Positions 1-5,392 of a stretch of 7,873 bases of DNA are shown here, piece after piece. The notes under the pieces were generated by a model. It worked only from the letters and a program-made list of their open reading frames with translations, did no database searches and was not told the origin of the DNA. A program made the translations under genes and the position numbers. The stretch comes from Candidatus Bathyarchaeota archaeon (GTDB taxonomy: Archaea > Thermoproteota > Bathyarchaeia > TCS64): positions 1 to 7,873 of the forward strand of contig JAUWBQ010000078.1 of assembly GCA_030601645.1 (NCBI GenBank), written 5' to 3'. How positions within the stretch are numbered: the stretch's first letter is position 1; every line of letters starts with the position of its first letter.

Positions 1-13
1 GTCTGATGTATGA

Positions 14-42
14 CCCCCCCCTCCCCCCCTTTTCTTGGGGGG
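14..42 (+). terminator. C-tract/G-tract hairpin, terminator-like
   Basis: Eight C, one T and seven C (14-29) are followed by a loop TTTTCTT and six G (37-42). Positions 24-29 can pair with 37-42. T-rich sequence follows (about 51-61), so the element could end transcription of a gene lying before the window. The complementary strand carries G7-A-G8, enough for a one-nucleotide-loop G-quadruplex. A similar element recurs at 160-183. The terminator role is inferred; no upstream gene is visible. Confidence 0.4.
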
Positions 43-159
43 TTGTGGCGTTGTTTTTCTTTGAATGGCCTGTGTTTTAAACTGGGGTCGGATCGGGATG
101 GAGCGATATTCGTGTTCCTTTCAGTGGTTGGCCGTGTTTTCATATGCTGACGGTGTAAG

Positions 160-183
160 CCCCCCTCCCCCCCTGTTCTGGGG
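160..183 (+). repeat. Second copy of the C-tract hairpin motif
   Basis: Six C, T, seven C, T (160-174), a short loop and GGGG (180-183) repeat the design of 14-42, again followed by a T run (189-193). 170-173 can pair with 180-183. An alternative small hairpin pairs GTTC (175-178) with GAAC (183-186). The shared layout C6-8, T, C7, T, pyrimidine loop, G4-6 suggests a dispersed element, but two copies in one window cannot prove a family. Confidence 0.4.
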
Positions 184-198
184 AACGGTTTTTGGGCT

Positions 199-276
199 CC
201 TTTTCGTGAAAAGGGTTGTGAATCGGCTTAAATGGCGTATTTTTTCGTATTTATTGATATTTTATTCTATTTTTTT
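199..276 (+). terminator. Hairpin followed by a T-rich tract
   Basis: CCTTTT (199-204) pairs with AAAAGG (209-214) across a CGTG loop. About 25 bases later comes a T-rich stretch (239-276) ending in seven T (270-276). T-rich runs are the main signal for archaeal transcription termination, so this may end rightward transcription from before the window. No intact upstream gene is visible. Confidence 0.35.
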
Positions 277-292
277 GGAGGGGGTTTGTTAG

Positions 293-433
293 ATTTGCGC
301 GCTGGTTATGTTTAGGTGGAAGGTTCACAGGGTAGTTATCAGGGCGAAGCTTGAGTCCTATCTTGACTTCCTTCACTCTTAGCAGTACGGTCAGCCAAGT
401 CTGGTGTGCGACCTTCAGGAGCTGTACAGCGTT
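293..433 (+). pseudogene. cas1: Decayed Cas1 (CRISPR integrase) C-terminal fragment
   Basis: Frame 2 reads 47 codons that resemble the conserved C-terminal core of Cas1, the metal-dependent integrase of CRISPR adaptation. After a segment reading WKVHRVVIRAKLESYLD comes FLHS*QYGQPSLVCDLQE. Cas1 proteins typically read like KLEPYLGFLHS.QYGKPSLVCDFQELYR here. The His in FLHS and the Asp in LVCD match two of the three Cas1 metal ligands. A TAG stop (380-382) interrupts the motif, another TAG precedes the fragment (290-292), and similarity fades after about 433. The N-terminal domain, the catalytic Glu region and the C-terminal end are absent, and there is no cas2 or CRISPR array nearby. This is a relic, not a functional gene. 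Identification rests on recall of the family motif, not on a search. Confidence 0.72.
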
Positions 434-661
434 ACTTCTGTTCAAAATTCATTTTTGTAACATCAGAATGAAGAATATAACCATCCCGCCCTATTGTGTT
501 TATGTTACATTTATGATATATCGAGATATAGACACATAGTGAGTGTGTTGGTTTAAATTTGTCAATTTTTTTGGAACATTTATATATCTGCCAACGCGCG
601 CGCGGTGCAATCTTTATTAAGTCATAAATGTATTTTTATTTAGGAAAAAAAGGTTAAGTTA
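434..661. other. AT-rich intergenic stretch with inverted repeats
   Basis: No gene is supported here. TGTAACAT (456-463) and ATGTTACA (502-509) form an 8-bp inverted repeat 38 bases apart. TATATC (517-522) and GATATA (525-530) form a tight inverted repeat around GA. Both lie upstream of the promoter of the ATPase operon and could be operator sites, but that is speculation. A ten-base alternating CG run lies at 595-604. Confidence 0.35.
579..588 (+). promoter_or_regulatory. TATA box of the ATPase-TOPRIM operon
   Basis: TTTATATATC is a good archaeal TATA box. Transcription would start about 25 bases downstream, near the A bases at 609-610, giving a leader of about 50 nt. That leader contains the SD-like AAAGGT (649-654) seven bases before the ATG at 662. 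Unusually, the (CG)5 run 595-604 lies between the TATA box and the expected start. The start site is inferred. Confidence 0.5.
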
Positions 662-1819
662 ATGAAAATAAAAGAAATTACAATTCAGAAATACAAAAGT
701 ATTTATGAAGCTATTATAGAGTTAAAGGATTTTAATGTTTTTGTAGGAAAAAACAATGTTGGTAAGACAAACTTTCTTGATTGCTTATCATTTGTATCAG
801 AATTAAGCCAGTCTGATAATGTAAATAATATATTTAGCAATAGAGGAGGTTATGATAAAATCATTTATGGTGGGCAGGTTAAAAACAATATTCACATATA
901 CATGAAATTTATGTTTAAAAGAAATACAATTATATATGATGTATCACTAAATGGGAATGGATTTATTGAAGAATATGTAAGCATTAATAATAGAATTTAT
1001 ATAGAAAGAATAAAAATTGCTAGTGGTGTTAGTCGTTCATTAAAAATATACCATTCGGTTAATGAAGATTATGTGCCGTATAATATTAATGAAAATATGT
1101 CCATATTATTATTTTATAATCAATATGGAATAAAGATGGGTGATGATTTATATAACGATATTTTTAATGAATTAGTAAAAGCTATTAAAAGTTGGAAATT
1201 TTATCATTTGAATCCGTCTGTAATGAGAAATGTAAGAACGGTAAGTAAAACTTATGATATAGGTAGAAGTGGATCGGATTTATCAAATGCGTTACATTCC
1301 ATAATGTCCTCACACTTAGATATTTTTAAGGATATCGAAGCGTCTTTATCTAGTGGTATAGAGGAAATAGAGAAATTACGTACCCCATTAGATAATAGTA
1401 GTCCTGCTGGTACGTATGTGTCTATTAAAGAAAAAGGATTTTCTAATTATTTTGATCTAAAACAGATATCAGATGGAACATTGATTATTTTAGCTCATCT
1501 AACAATAATTAATTCACCAGAGCATAAGAGTTTAATAGGTATTGAAGAACCAGAAAGTTATATACATCCTCAATTATTAAATTATTTAAAAGATGTATTA
1601 AAATCATCTGGAATTCAAATCGTAGCTGTAACTCATTCACCATATTTTGTAGATGCATTAAAACCACATGACATTATCATCGTAAATAAGATTGATGGAA
1701 AAACTCAATTCCTAGATGTAACATCAAAAGAGCAATTAAAAAAATATTTAAAAACATTAACGTTAGGTGAATTACTATATTCGCGAGAAACTGAAGATGC
1801 GGTATATCATAAAAAATAG
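662..1819 (+). CDS. OLD/RecF-like ATPase of a putative two-gene defence system
   Basis: This 385-residue protein is an SMC/ABC-type ATPase of the AAA_15/AAA_21 group, the class found in OLD nucleases, PARIS AriA and similar anti-phage proteins. The N-terminus (about 2-22) has the typical IxIxxYKSI opening. Walker A is GKNNVGKT (29-36). The ABC-like signature is QISDGT (268-273). Walker B ends in IEEPES (294-299) with catalytic Glu296, and the H-loop is THSP (324-327). The long central part (about 60-250) would hold the coiled-coil or dimerisation insert. There is no C-terminal TOPRIM domain; the next gene, nine bases downstream, supplies one. AAAGGT lies seven bases before the ATG. The gene is far more AT-rich than the backbone genes, which suggests transfer. 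The predicted role is a cytoplasmic ATP-driven sensor that holds or releases the TOPRIM partner on infection. ATPase identity is firm; the defence role is inferred from family and partner. Confidence 0.88.
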   Translation: MKIKEITIQKYKSIYEAIIELKDFNVFVGKNNVGKTNFLDCLSFVSELSQSDNVNNIFSNRGGYDKIIYGGQVKNNIHIYMKFMFKRNTIIYDVSLNGNGFIEEYVSINNRIYIERIKIASGVSRSLKIYHSVNEDYVPYNINENMSILLFYNQYGIKMGDDLYNDIFNELVKAIKSWKFYHLNPSVMRNVRTVSKTYDIGRSGSDLSNALHSIMSSHLDIFKDIEASLSSGIEEIEKLRTPLDNSSPAGTYVSIKEKGFSNYFDLKQISDGTLIILAHLTIINSPEHKSLIGIEEPESYIHPQLLNYLKDVLKSSGIQIVAVTHSPYFVDALKPHDIIIVNKIDGKTQFLDVTSKEQLKKYLKTLTLGELLYSRETEDAVYHKK

Positions 1820-1828
1820 ACATTAACG

Positions 1829-2365
1829 GTGCATTATTTGACAAACAGACGTGGTATTATTGTAGAAGGACAACATGATGCTATAGTATATGATTCTCTT
1901 TTAAGGAAAATGGGTTTTATTCCTAAAATTCGTATAGCAAGAGGAAATCAACGAATGATAAGAAAAATACACGTATATGTAGAAATGTTAAGAGACAAAA
2001 ATTATGATAAAATAGTAGCACTAAAAGATTTAAACTCAAGAACGATTGACGAGTTATATGATGAATGTAGTGATTTTCCTTCAGATGTTTCTTTGTGTAT
2101 AGCAAAAAAAACAATGGAAGCATGGTTACTATCTGATGAAGAAGCTTTGAAAACGCAATTTAAAAATCCAAGAATAAGTACCTTTAATCATCCTGAAGAA
2201 TTAGATGATCCAAAATCAACATTAAGAAGATTATATTTAGAAAATGGAAAGAAATATGTAGCAAAAAGAGCACTACCCAAAATTATTAATCACATGAACA
2301 TACAGAAAATCAGAGATAAATGCCCTAGTTTTTCGGAATTTGAAACTGCCCTTCATAGCTTTTAA
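1829..2365 (+). CDS. TOPRIM-like (DUF4276-type) putative nuclease/effector
   Basis: This 178-residue protein begins at a GTG nine bases after the ATPase stop. A TTG three codons later is an alternative start; neither has a clear SD, so coupling to the upstream gene is likely. The fold signature looks like TOPRIM: IIVEGQHD (10-17) with acidic Glu13, then KIVALKDLN (61-69), where the usual DxD reads D67-L-N69, then MEAWLLSD (96-103), a hallmark of DUF4276 proteins. The C-terminal part (DDPKSTLRRL, 126-135; CPSFSEF, 165-171) also fits that family. TOPRIM partners of such ATPases are metal-dependent nucleases or toxins (AriB in PARIS, the C-terminus of OLD, AbiL/RloB-like proteins). The replacement of the second Asp by Asn could alter metal binding. 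Base composition matches the ATPase gene, so the two moved as a unit. Function is inferred; RloB-like or DUF4435 membership cannot be excluded. Confidence 0.78.
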   Translation: MHYLTNRRGIIVEGQHDAIVYDSLLRKMGFIPKIRIARGNQRMIRKIHVYVEMLRDKNYDKIVALKDLNSRTIDELYDECSDFPSDVSLCIAKKTMEAWLLSDEEALKTQFKNPRISTFNHPEELDDPKSTLRRLYLENGKKYVAKRALPKIINHMNIQKIRDKCPSFSEFETALHSF

Positions 2366-2413
2366 TTGCGCGCGCCAGGCCGTTGCTATCTTACATCTTT
2401 ACTTCATCCCTTT

Positions 2414-2581
2414 TCACCATCCAAACGTGGCTATCGATCTAGCCTTCTCGGGCACCCCCAAACGCAGCGCAGCTACAGCCACCAGCAGCATAGCGATGAT
2501 GCAGAGGGCGACGTGAATCGTGACATTCCTCAGTCCTCTGACTCGATGCCGGTCAAGAAAGACCTGCCCCTCGCGCGCGCG
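2414..2581 (-). pseudogene. Transposase C-terminal remnant (DDE, IS4/IS5-like)
   Basis: The minus strand reads 55 codons ending in TGA (2414-2416). They include VFLDRHRVRGLRNVTIHV, a hydrophobic run CIIAMLLVAVAALRLG, and VPEKARSIATFG. This is the typical C-terminal tail of archaeal and bacterial DDE transposases of the IS4/IS5/IS1182 type, after the catalytic Glu region. Reading upstream, the frame hits a stop (about 2594-2596), and the rest of the transposase is missing. The fragment's start coincides with the GC arm of a nested palindrome (2570-2625), which may be the junction of a later insertion or deletion. It sits just after the ATPase-TOPRIM operon on the opposite strand. The family was recognised from memory of the motif; the exact IS family is not assigned. 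Confidence 0.65.
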
Positions 2582-2625
2582 AACGTTAAAAATTTTTTAA
2601 TAGTTTCACGCTCACCGCGCGCGAG
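2570..2625. repeat. Nested palindrome: GC arms around an AT palindrome
   Basis: A perfect 10-bp inverted repeat pairs CTCGCGCGCG (2570-2579) with CGCGCGCGAG (2616-2625). Inside it lies a 15-base palindrome TTAAAAATTTTTTAA (2586-2600) centred on one T. The whole could extrude as a cruciform or fold as a two-tier RNA hairpin. It abuts the transposase remnant and may be a small non-autonomous element or a decayed insertion end. No flanking target duplication was found by eye. Confidence 0.55.
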
Positions 2626-2700
2626 CATTGGAAGAAAGGCTTAATCGTAATTTCTATTCGTAAGCTTTGAGCATCTATTTTTATTCCCCAGCGCGCTCGC

Positions 2701-2841
2701 CCACAGAAAAGAAAAGTAGAAGCAATACAAGCAGAAAAGGATGAAATATCTCAAAACTATAAGTGATGCCCCAATTGTGAAGTGGGAGTCGGACCCTTCT
2801 TAAACGAGTGCCCATAATGCGGTTCACAAATACCAAAATAA
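2701..2841 (+). pseudogene. Zinc-ribbon protein remnant with two in-frame stops
   Basis: Frame 1 reads a charged helix-like stretch (KRKVEAIQAEKDEISQNYK), then stop TGA (2764-2766), CPNCEVGVGPFLNECP, stop TAA (2815-2817), CGSQIPK and a final TAA (2839-2841). Without the internal stops this is a textbook C-terminal zinc ribbon, CPxC-x10-CPxC, following a coiled-coil-like region. The TAA lies where Tyr or Asn would be usual (CPYCG), and is one base from TAT or TAC. Upstream, another stop (2668-2670) closes the frame. The parent gene is not recognised; such ribbons end many archaeal membrane and regulatory proteins. It is more AT-rich than the backbone, like the ATPase-TOPRIM island. Confidence 0.6.
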
Positions 2842-2868
2842 AAAATACAAAAGATTCGGGATAAAATC
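2835..2868 (-). terminator. U-rich termination zone for the leftward MoxR-VWA operon
   Basis: On the minus strand this stretch reads as T-rich runs (complement of AAATAAAAAATACAAAAG), about 100 bases past the VWA stop codon. Archaeal RNA polymerase stops at such U tracts. It overlaps the end of the zinc-ribbon remnant. Assignment rests on composition and position only. Confidence 0.35.
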
Positions 2869-2870
2869 AT

Positions 2871-2907
2871 CGCGCGAGCGAAGCGAGCCGTCGTTCGTCG
2901 TTGCGCG
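2871..2907. repeat. Imperfect GC-rich hairpin with mirror and tandem repeats
   Basis: CGCGC (2871-2875) can pair with GCGCG (2903-2907), and CGAA (2879-2882) with TTCG (2894-2897). The left half contains a 14-base mirror repeat, CGAGCGAAGCGAGC (2875-2888). The right half has a 7-base tandem repeat, CGTCGTT twice (2889-2902). Such compact designs resemble REP-like intergenic elements. With 2928-2949 it may also help end leftward transcription. Confidence 0.4.
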
Positions 2908-2927
2908 TGGAGGGGACCAAGTGTGTG

Positions 2928-2949
2928 TGGGGGATAAATTTTAACCCCA
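2928..2949 (-). terminator. Stem-loop just past the VWA stop codon
   Basis: TGGGG (2928-2932) pairs with CCCCA (2945-2949). Inside, TAAA (2935-2938) pairs with TTTA (2940-2943) around one T, with a small mismatch between the stems. It lies ten bases beyond the VWA stop codon, so it probably marks the 3' end of the leftward operon, as a terminator or a message-protecting hairpin. Confidence 0.45.
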
Positions 2950-2958
2950 AAGCGTACT

Positions 2959-4323
2959 TCACAGATTCTCCAAGAAAACCTGCAAACCCTCAAGAAACCC
3001 CGACGGGGTCGAAGTCTCGATGACCTCCGCGCCCGCTTCCCTGATCCTTTCAAGGGAGTCTTTGGTGTAAGGAGAGAATATCTTCCCATTGGCCAAGGGG
3101 GAGACGCAGGCCACGACCCGTATTCCCTGTTCGGCCATTCTCCCGATTATCTCGTAGTTCTCCACATGGGGTTCGTCCCCTGGATCCTGCAGCACGAAAT
3201 CGCTGAAATAGAAGCAGATCTTATCCGTCCTGGCGTCGGCCTCCTCCAGCTGCCTCATGGACCATCTCAGGCTCGTGGTGGGGACGGTCCCACCCCAGGT
3301 CCGGGTTCCCCGGGTCCCCCTGATGCTCTTCTCCACCTCTGCGGTGGTGGAAGTTATGAGGACCAGCAGGTCGTCAACGATATCATCAACGTCTCTGTCC
3401 TCGTAGATATCCTTCTGCACGTGGCTGTTGCTCTCATACATTATCAGGCCGAAACTTTCCTTGCGGAGTCCCCAAAGAAGGGGCACCAGAGACAAGACCG
3501 AGTAGTGGATCGACGTCAAGCCCTCCAGCTCGTAGAACATCGTGTTGCTGATGTCCAAGACGTACACTATGGACCTCTTCCTCCTGTTCCTCTTCCTGAT
3601 GAAAAAGTCCCCGTAGCCGACCTCATCCATCCTCTTCCCCTGATCGAAGATATTCTCCAAGGATCTATCCTCGTCGATGTCATCCGGGTCATCCCCTCGC
3701 TCGAAGGGCCTCAGGATCGGCCTCCTGTTAGCCTCAGCGCTCATCTGGAACTCCCTGCCCAACTTCAGGAGCTTCACCTTCAAGTACTCGGCAAGCCTCC
3801 TCCTAGACCTCTCATCCCTCCGGCTCTTGTACTTCCTGATGGCCACCTTCAGGAGCTCGTCCTCCCCCGGCCCCACGCCCAGATCCGGCTTGCCCGTGAA
3901 CTCCCTGAAGAGATCGACATCCGAATCGTAAACCGCCTTCAGCTCTCCCTGACCCGGCTCCTCCTCCATCGGCAGGTAACTGATGAGATCATCGCTCTTC
4001 TCCGACAGCAGACCCAGGAACGCGTCGTCTCCTTCCGGCGTCGCCTCCTCGGCTTCGTCCACCCCGAGGAGAATCACGTAAGCCAACCTCTCCGCCAGAG
4101 CCTGGTTCTCCACCCTGGACGTCGAAACCGCAATCTCCACCAAGTCCCCGAAGGAGAGATACCCCTTCCTCAAGTACGCCGGGAGAAGGAGATCGCACAT
4201 AGCCTTCGACTGCCTGGGACTGGGTTTATCTGATACCTCCCCGCGCCCTCTCATCCGGCTTATGAACTCGGGGACGAAGAACCGGGTCATGCTGTAAGGA
4301 TAGCGGAGCTGGTCGGACCCCAT
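2959..4323 (-). CDS. VWA-domain (CoxE-like) protein paired with MoxR ATPase
   Basis: This is a 454-residue soluble protein with a C-terminal von Willebrand factor A domain (about 250-435). The metal-ion-dependent adhesion site is visible: D257-I-S259-N-T261 (a DxSxT form of the usual DxSxS), Thr in GGTVPTT (344-350), and Asp375 in FSDF. The N-terminal part (1-180) is helical and charged, as in CoxE and ViaA proteins, with a basic stretch at 163-190 and an acidic linker at 210-222. In known pairs the VWA protein works with a MoxR AAA+ ATPase as a chaperone-like machine that matures or activates metal enzymes or complexes (CoxD/CoxE, RavA/ViaA). Here the MoxR gene ends four bases upstream, so the two are co-transcribed and probably coupled. 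The ATG at 4321-4323 has a GGGGT element shortly upstream that overlaps the MoxR end. The client is unknown. Confidence 0.85.
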   Translation of the reverse strand: MGSDQLRYPYSMTRFFVPEFISRMRGRGEVSDKPSPRQSKAMCDLLLPAYLRKGYLSFGDLVEIAVSTSRVENQALAERLAYVILLGVDEAEEATPEGDDAFLGLLSEKSDDLISYLPMEEEPGQGELKAVYDSDVDLFREFTGKPDLGVGPGEDELLKVAIRKYKSRRDERSRRRLAEYLKVKLLKLGREFQMSAEANRRPILRPFERGDDPDDIDEDRSLENIFDQGKRMDEVGYGDFFIRKRNRRKRSIVYVLDISNTMFYELEGLTSIHYSVLSLVPLLWGLRKESFGLIMYESNSHVQKDIYEDRDVDDIVDDLLVLITSTTAEVEKSIRGTRGTRTWGGTVPTTSLRWSMRQLEEADARTDKICFYFSDFVLQDPGDEPHVENYEIIGRMAEQGIRVVACVSPLANGKIFSPYTKDSLERIREAGAEVIETSTPSGFLEGLQVFLENL

Positions 4324-4327
4324 AGGA

Positions 4328-5227
4328 CTACCCCAGACGCCTCTCCAATATTTCCTCCACGACGCTCTCGACGCTCTTCCGGGGGTCCCTAGCCCTCATC
4401 TCTTTCACCAGGACAGAGGGAGCGAAAAACCGTAAGGCGGAATCCTCATCCTCGAATCGTCCCCTATATTTATTGACCAGACGGGTAAGGTAGATCCCAG
4501 CCCGCGGCGACGCAGGTATCTCAAGGCCAGGGTTCCCGCGCGTATCGTTGACTATCTCATAGATCTTGTTCAGAGTGCCCTCAGGCAGATCGAACGCCGG
4601 GACGTTCACCTTGAGGATCTCAATCTCCGTCTCCCTGCTCGGGTAACCCATCCTTATCCAACAGCCGATCCTGTCCACCAGAACCCGGGAGAGCCTGTAC
4701 GTCCCGGAGGTCTCCACGGGATTTTGAGTCGCGACGAGGGCAAAATTCTCGTCGGCCTTGATCATGCCGAAGGGATAGAGGTGGTAGTGCCTCTCCTCCA
4801 GAGGCGCGATCAGGCTGTTCTGGCAGAACTCCGTCGCCCTGTTCAGCTCGTGGGCCACGAAGAGACCCCCCTCCACCATCGCCCTCATCAGGGGGCCCGG
4901 CTCGAAGCTATCCACGGTCCTCCCCCTCCTGACGACGAGAGCCGGGTCGAAAGCCCCCACAAGCCTGGAAGGCGTCATGTTCTCATCGAAGAAGACCTCG
5001 TAGAACCCCCTCCCAGAGTCCTCGGCTATCTTCCTGGCGAGGAGAGATTTCCCGACTCCCGGAGGCCCGACCAGGCACGGGGTGACGCCGGCGTCGATGC
5101 TGTCCCTCAGCAGGTCGTACGTCCTCCTGTACTGCCCCTTGAGGATCACGGGAGTCTCAATCCGGATACCGTCCACGATGCTCTTCTGGAGCAGCTCCCT
5201 GAAGCCTAATTCGCTGTCCCCCGACAT
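4328..5227 (-). CDS. MoxR-family AAA+ ATPase
   Basis: A 299-residue AAA+ ATPase of the MoxR group, close to the family's usual length. Walker A is GPPGVGKS (54-61). The MoxR-typical segment MTPSRLVGAFDP is at 84-95. Walker B reads GGLFVAHELNRA (120-131), where His126 takes the place of the usual Asp while Glu127 is kept. Sensor 1 is ATQNP (166-170, Asn169). LVDRI (183-187) holds the likely arginine finger. ASPRAG in the C-terminal lid carries the sensor 2 arginine. MoxR proteins form hexamers that remodel client complexes with a VWA partner, here the next gene. The gene is first in a leftward operon, diverging from the oxidoreductase operon across 165 bases. Loss of the Walker B Asp may weaken Mg-ATP binding, or the His may substitute. 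Family assignment is firm; the client is not known. Confidence 0.9.
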   Translation of the reverse strand: MSGDSELGFRELLQKSIVDGIRIETPVILKGQYRRTYDLLRDSIDAGVTPCLVGPPGVGKSLLARKIAEDSGRGFYEVFFDENMTPSRLVGAFDPALVVRRGRTVDSFEPGPLMRAMVEGGLFVAHELNRATEFCQNSLIAPLEERHYHLYPFGMIKADENFALVATQNPVETSGTYRLSRVLVDRIGCWIRMGYPSRETEIEILKVNVPAFDLPEGTLNKIYEIVNDTRGNPGLEIPASPRAGIYLTRLVNKYRGRFEDEDSALRFFAPSVLVKEMRARDPRKSVESVVEEILERRLG

Positions 5228-5258
5228 TTAGTTTCAAACCCTAACCTACCTTGCCGCA

Positions 5259-5268
5259 TTTAAATATT
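5259..5268 (-). promoter_or_regulatory. TATA-like box of the MoxR-VWA operon
   Basis: On the minus strand the sequence reads AATATTTAAA, about 32 bases before the MoxR ATG. With normal archaeal spacing, transcription would begin near 5236-5240, giving a leader of only about ten bases, so the message may be nearly leaderless. This fits the lack of a well-placed SD: the nearest purine run, AGGGT, is about 10 bases too far upstream or outside the transcript. Confidence 0.4.
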
Positions 5269-5342
5269 CAACTGGTGTGAAGATCAATGTCTCAAGCATC
5301 CGAATTTTATCAAAAGCAGAAATCTGCAGGTTGATCCGCATG

Positions 5343-5353
5343 CTTTTTATAAG
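5343..5353 (+). promoter_or_regulatory. TATA box of the 2-oxoacid oxidoreductase operon
   Basis: CTTTTTATAAG is a strong archaeal TATA box 40 bases before the ATG at 5393. Transcription would start near 5371-5374. The leader of about 20 bases contains AGAGG (5381-5385), an SD site seven bases before the ATG. The box is separate from the leftward TATA-like site, so the two divergent operons have their own promoters in one 165-base region. Confidence 0.55.
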
Positions 5354-5392
5354 AATGTCCATATGCCTTAAAGATTCATAAGAGGCTATACC

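Noticed and set aside
65..292. Open frame of 75 codons on the plus strand
   Set aside because: It runs through the C-tract hairpin and the T-rich stretch, has no SD site and no recognisable domain; composition explains it.
380..382. TAG in the cas1 fragment as a pyrrolysine or other recoded codon
   Set aside because: The fragment has no proper start or end and lacks most of Cas1, and neighbouring relics carry TGA and TAA stops, so decay is the simpler explanation.
1..661. A CRISPR array near the cas1 relic
   Set aside because: No regularly spaced direct repeats of 24-40 bases are present; the only repeat is the C-tract hairpin pair.
2366..2644. A 92-codon open frame starting right after the TOPRIM gene
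   Set aside because: It starts at a TTG in a CG run with no SD, and the minus strand of the same region gives a clear transposase tail.
3166..4233. A 355-codon plus-strand open frame
   Set aside because: It is antisense to the VWA gene, rich in Pro, Leu and Arg as expected from a GC-rich shadow, and lacks any motif.
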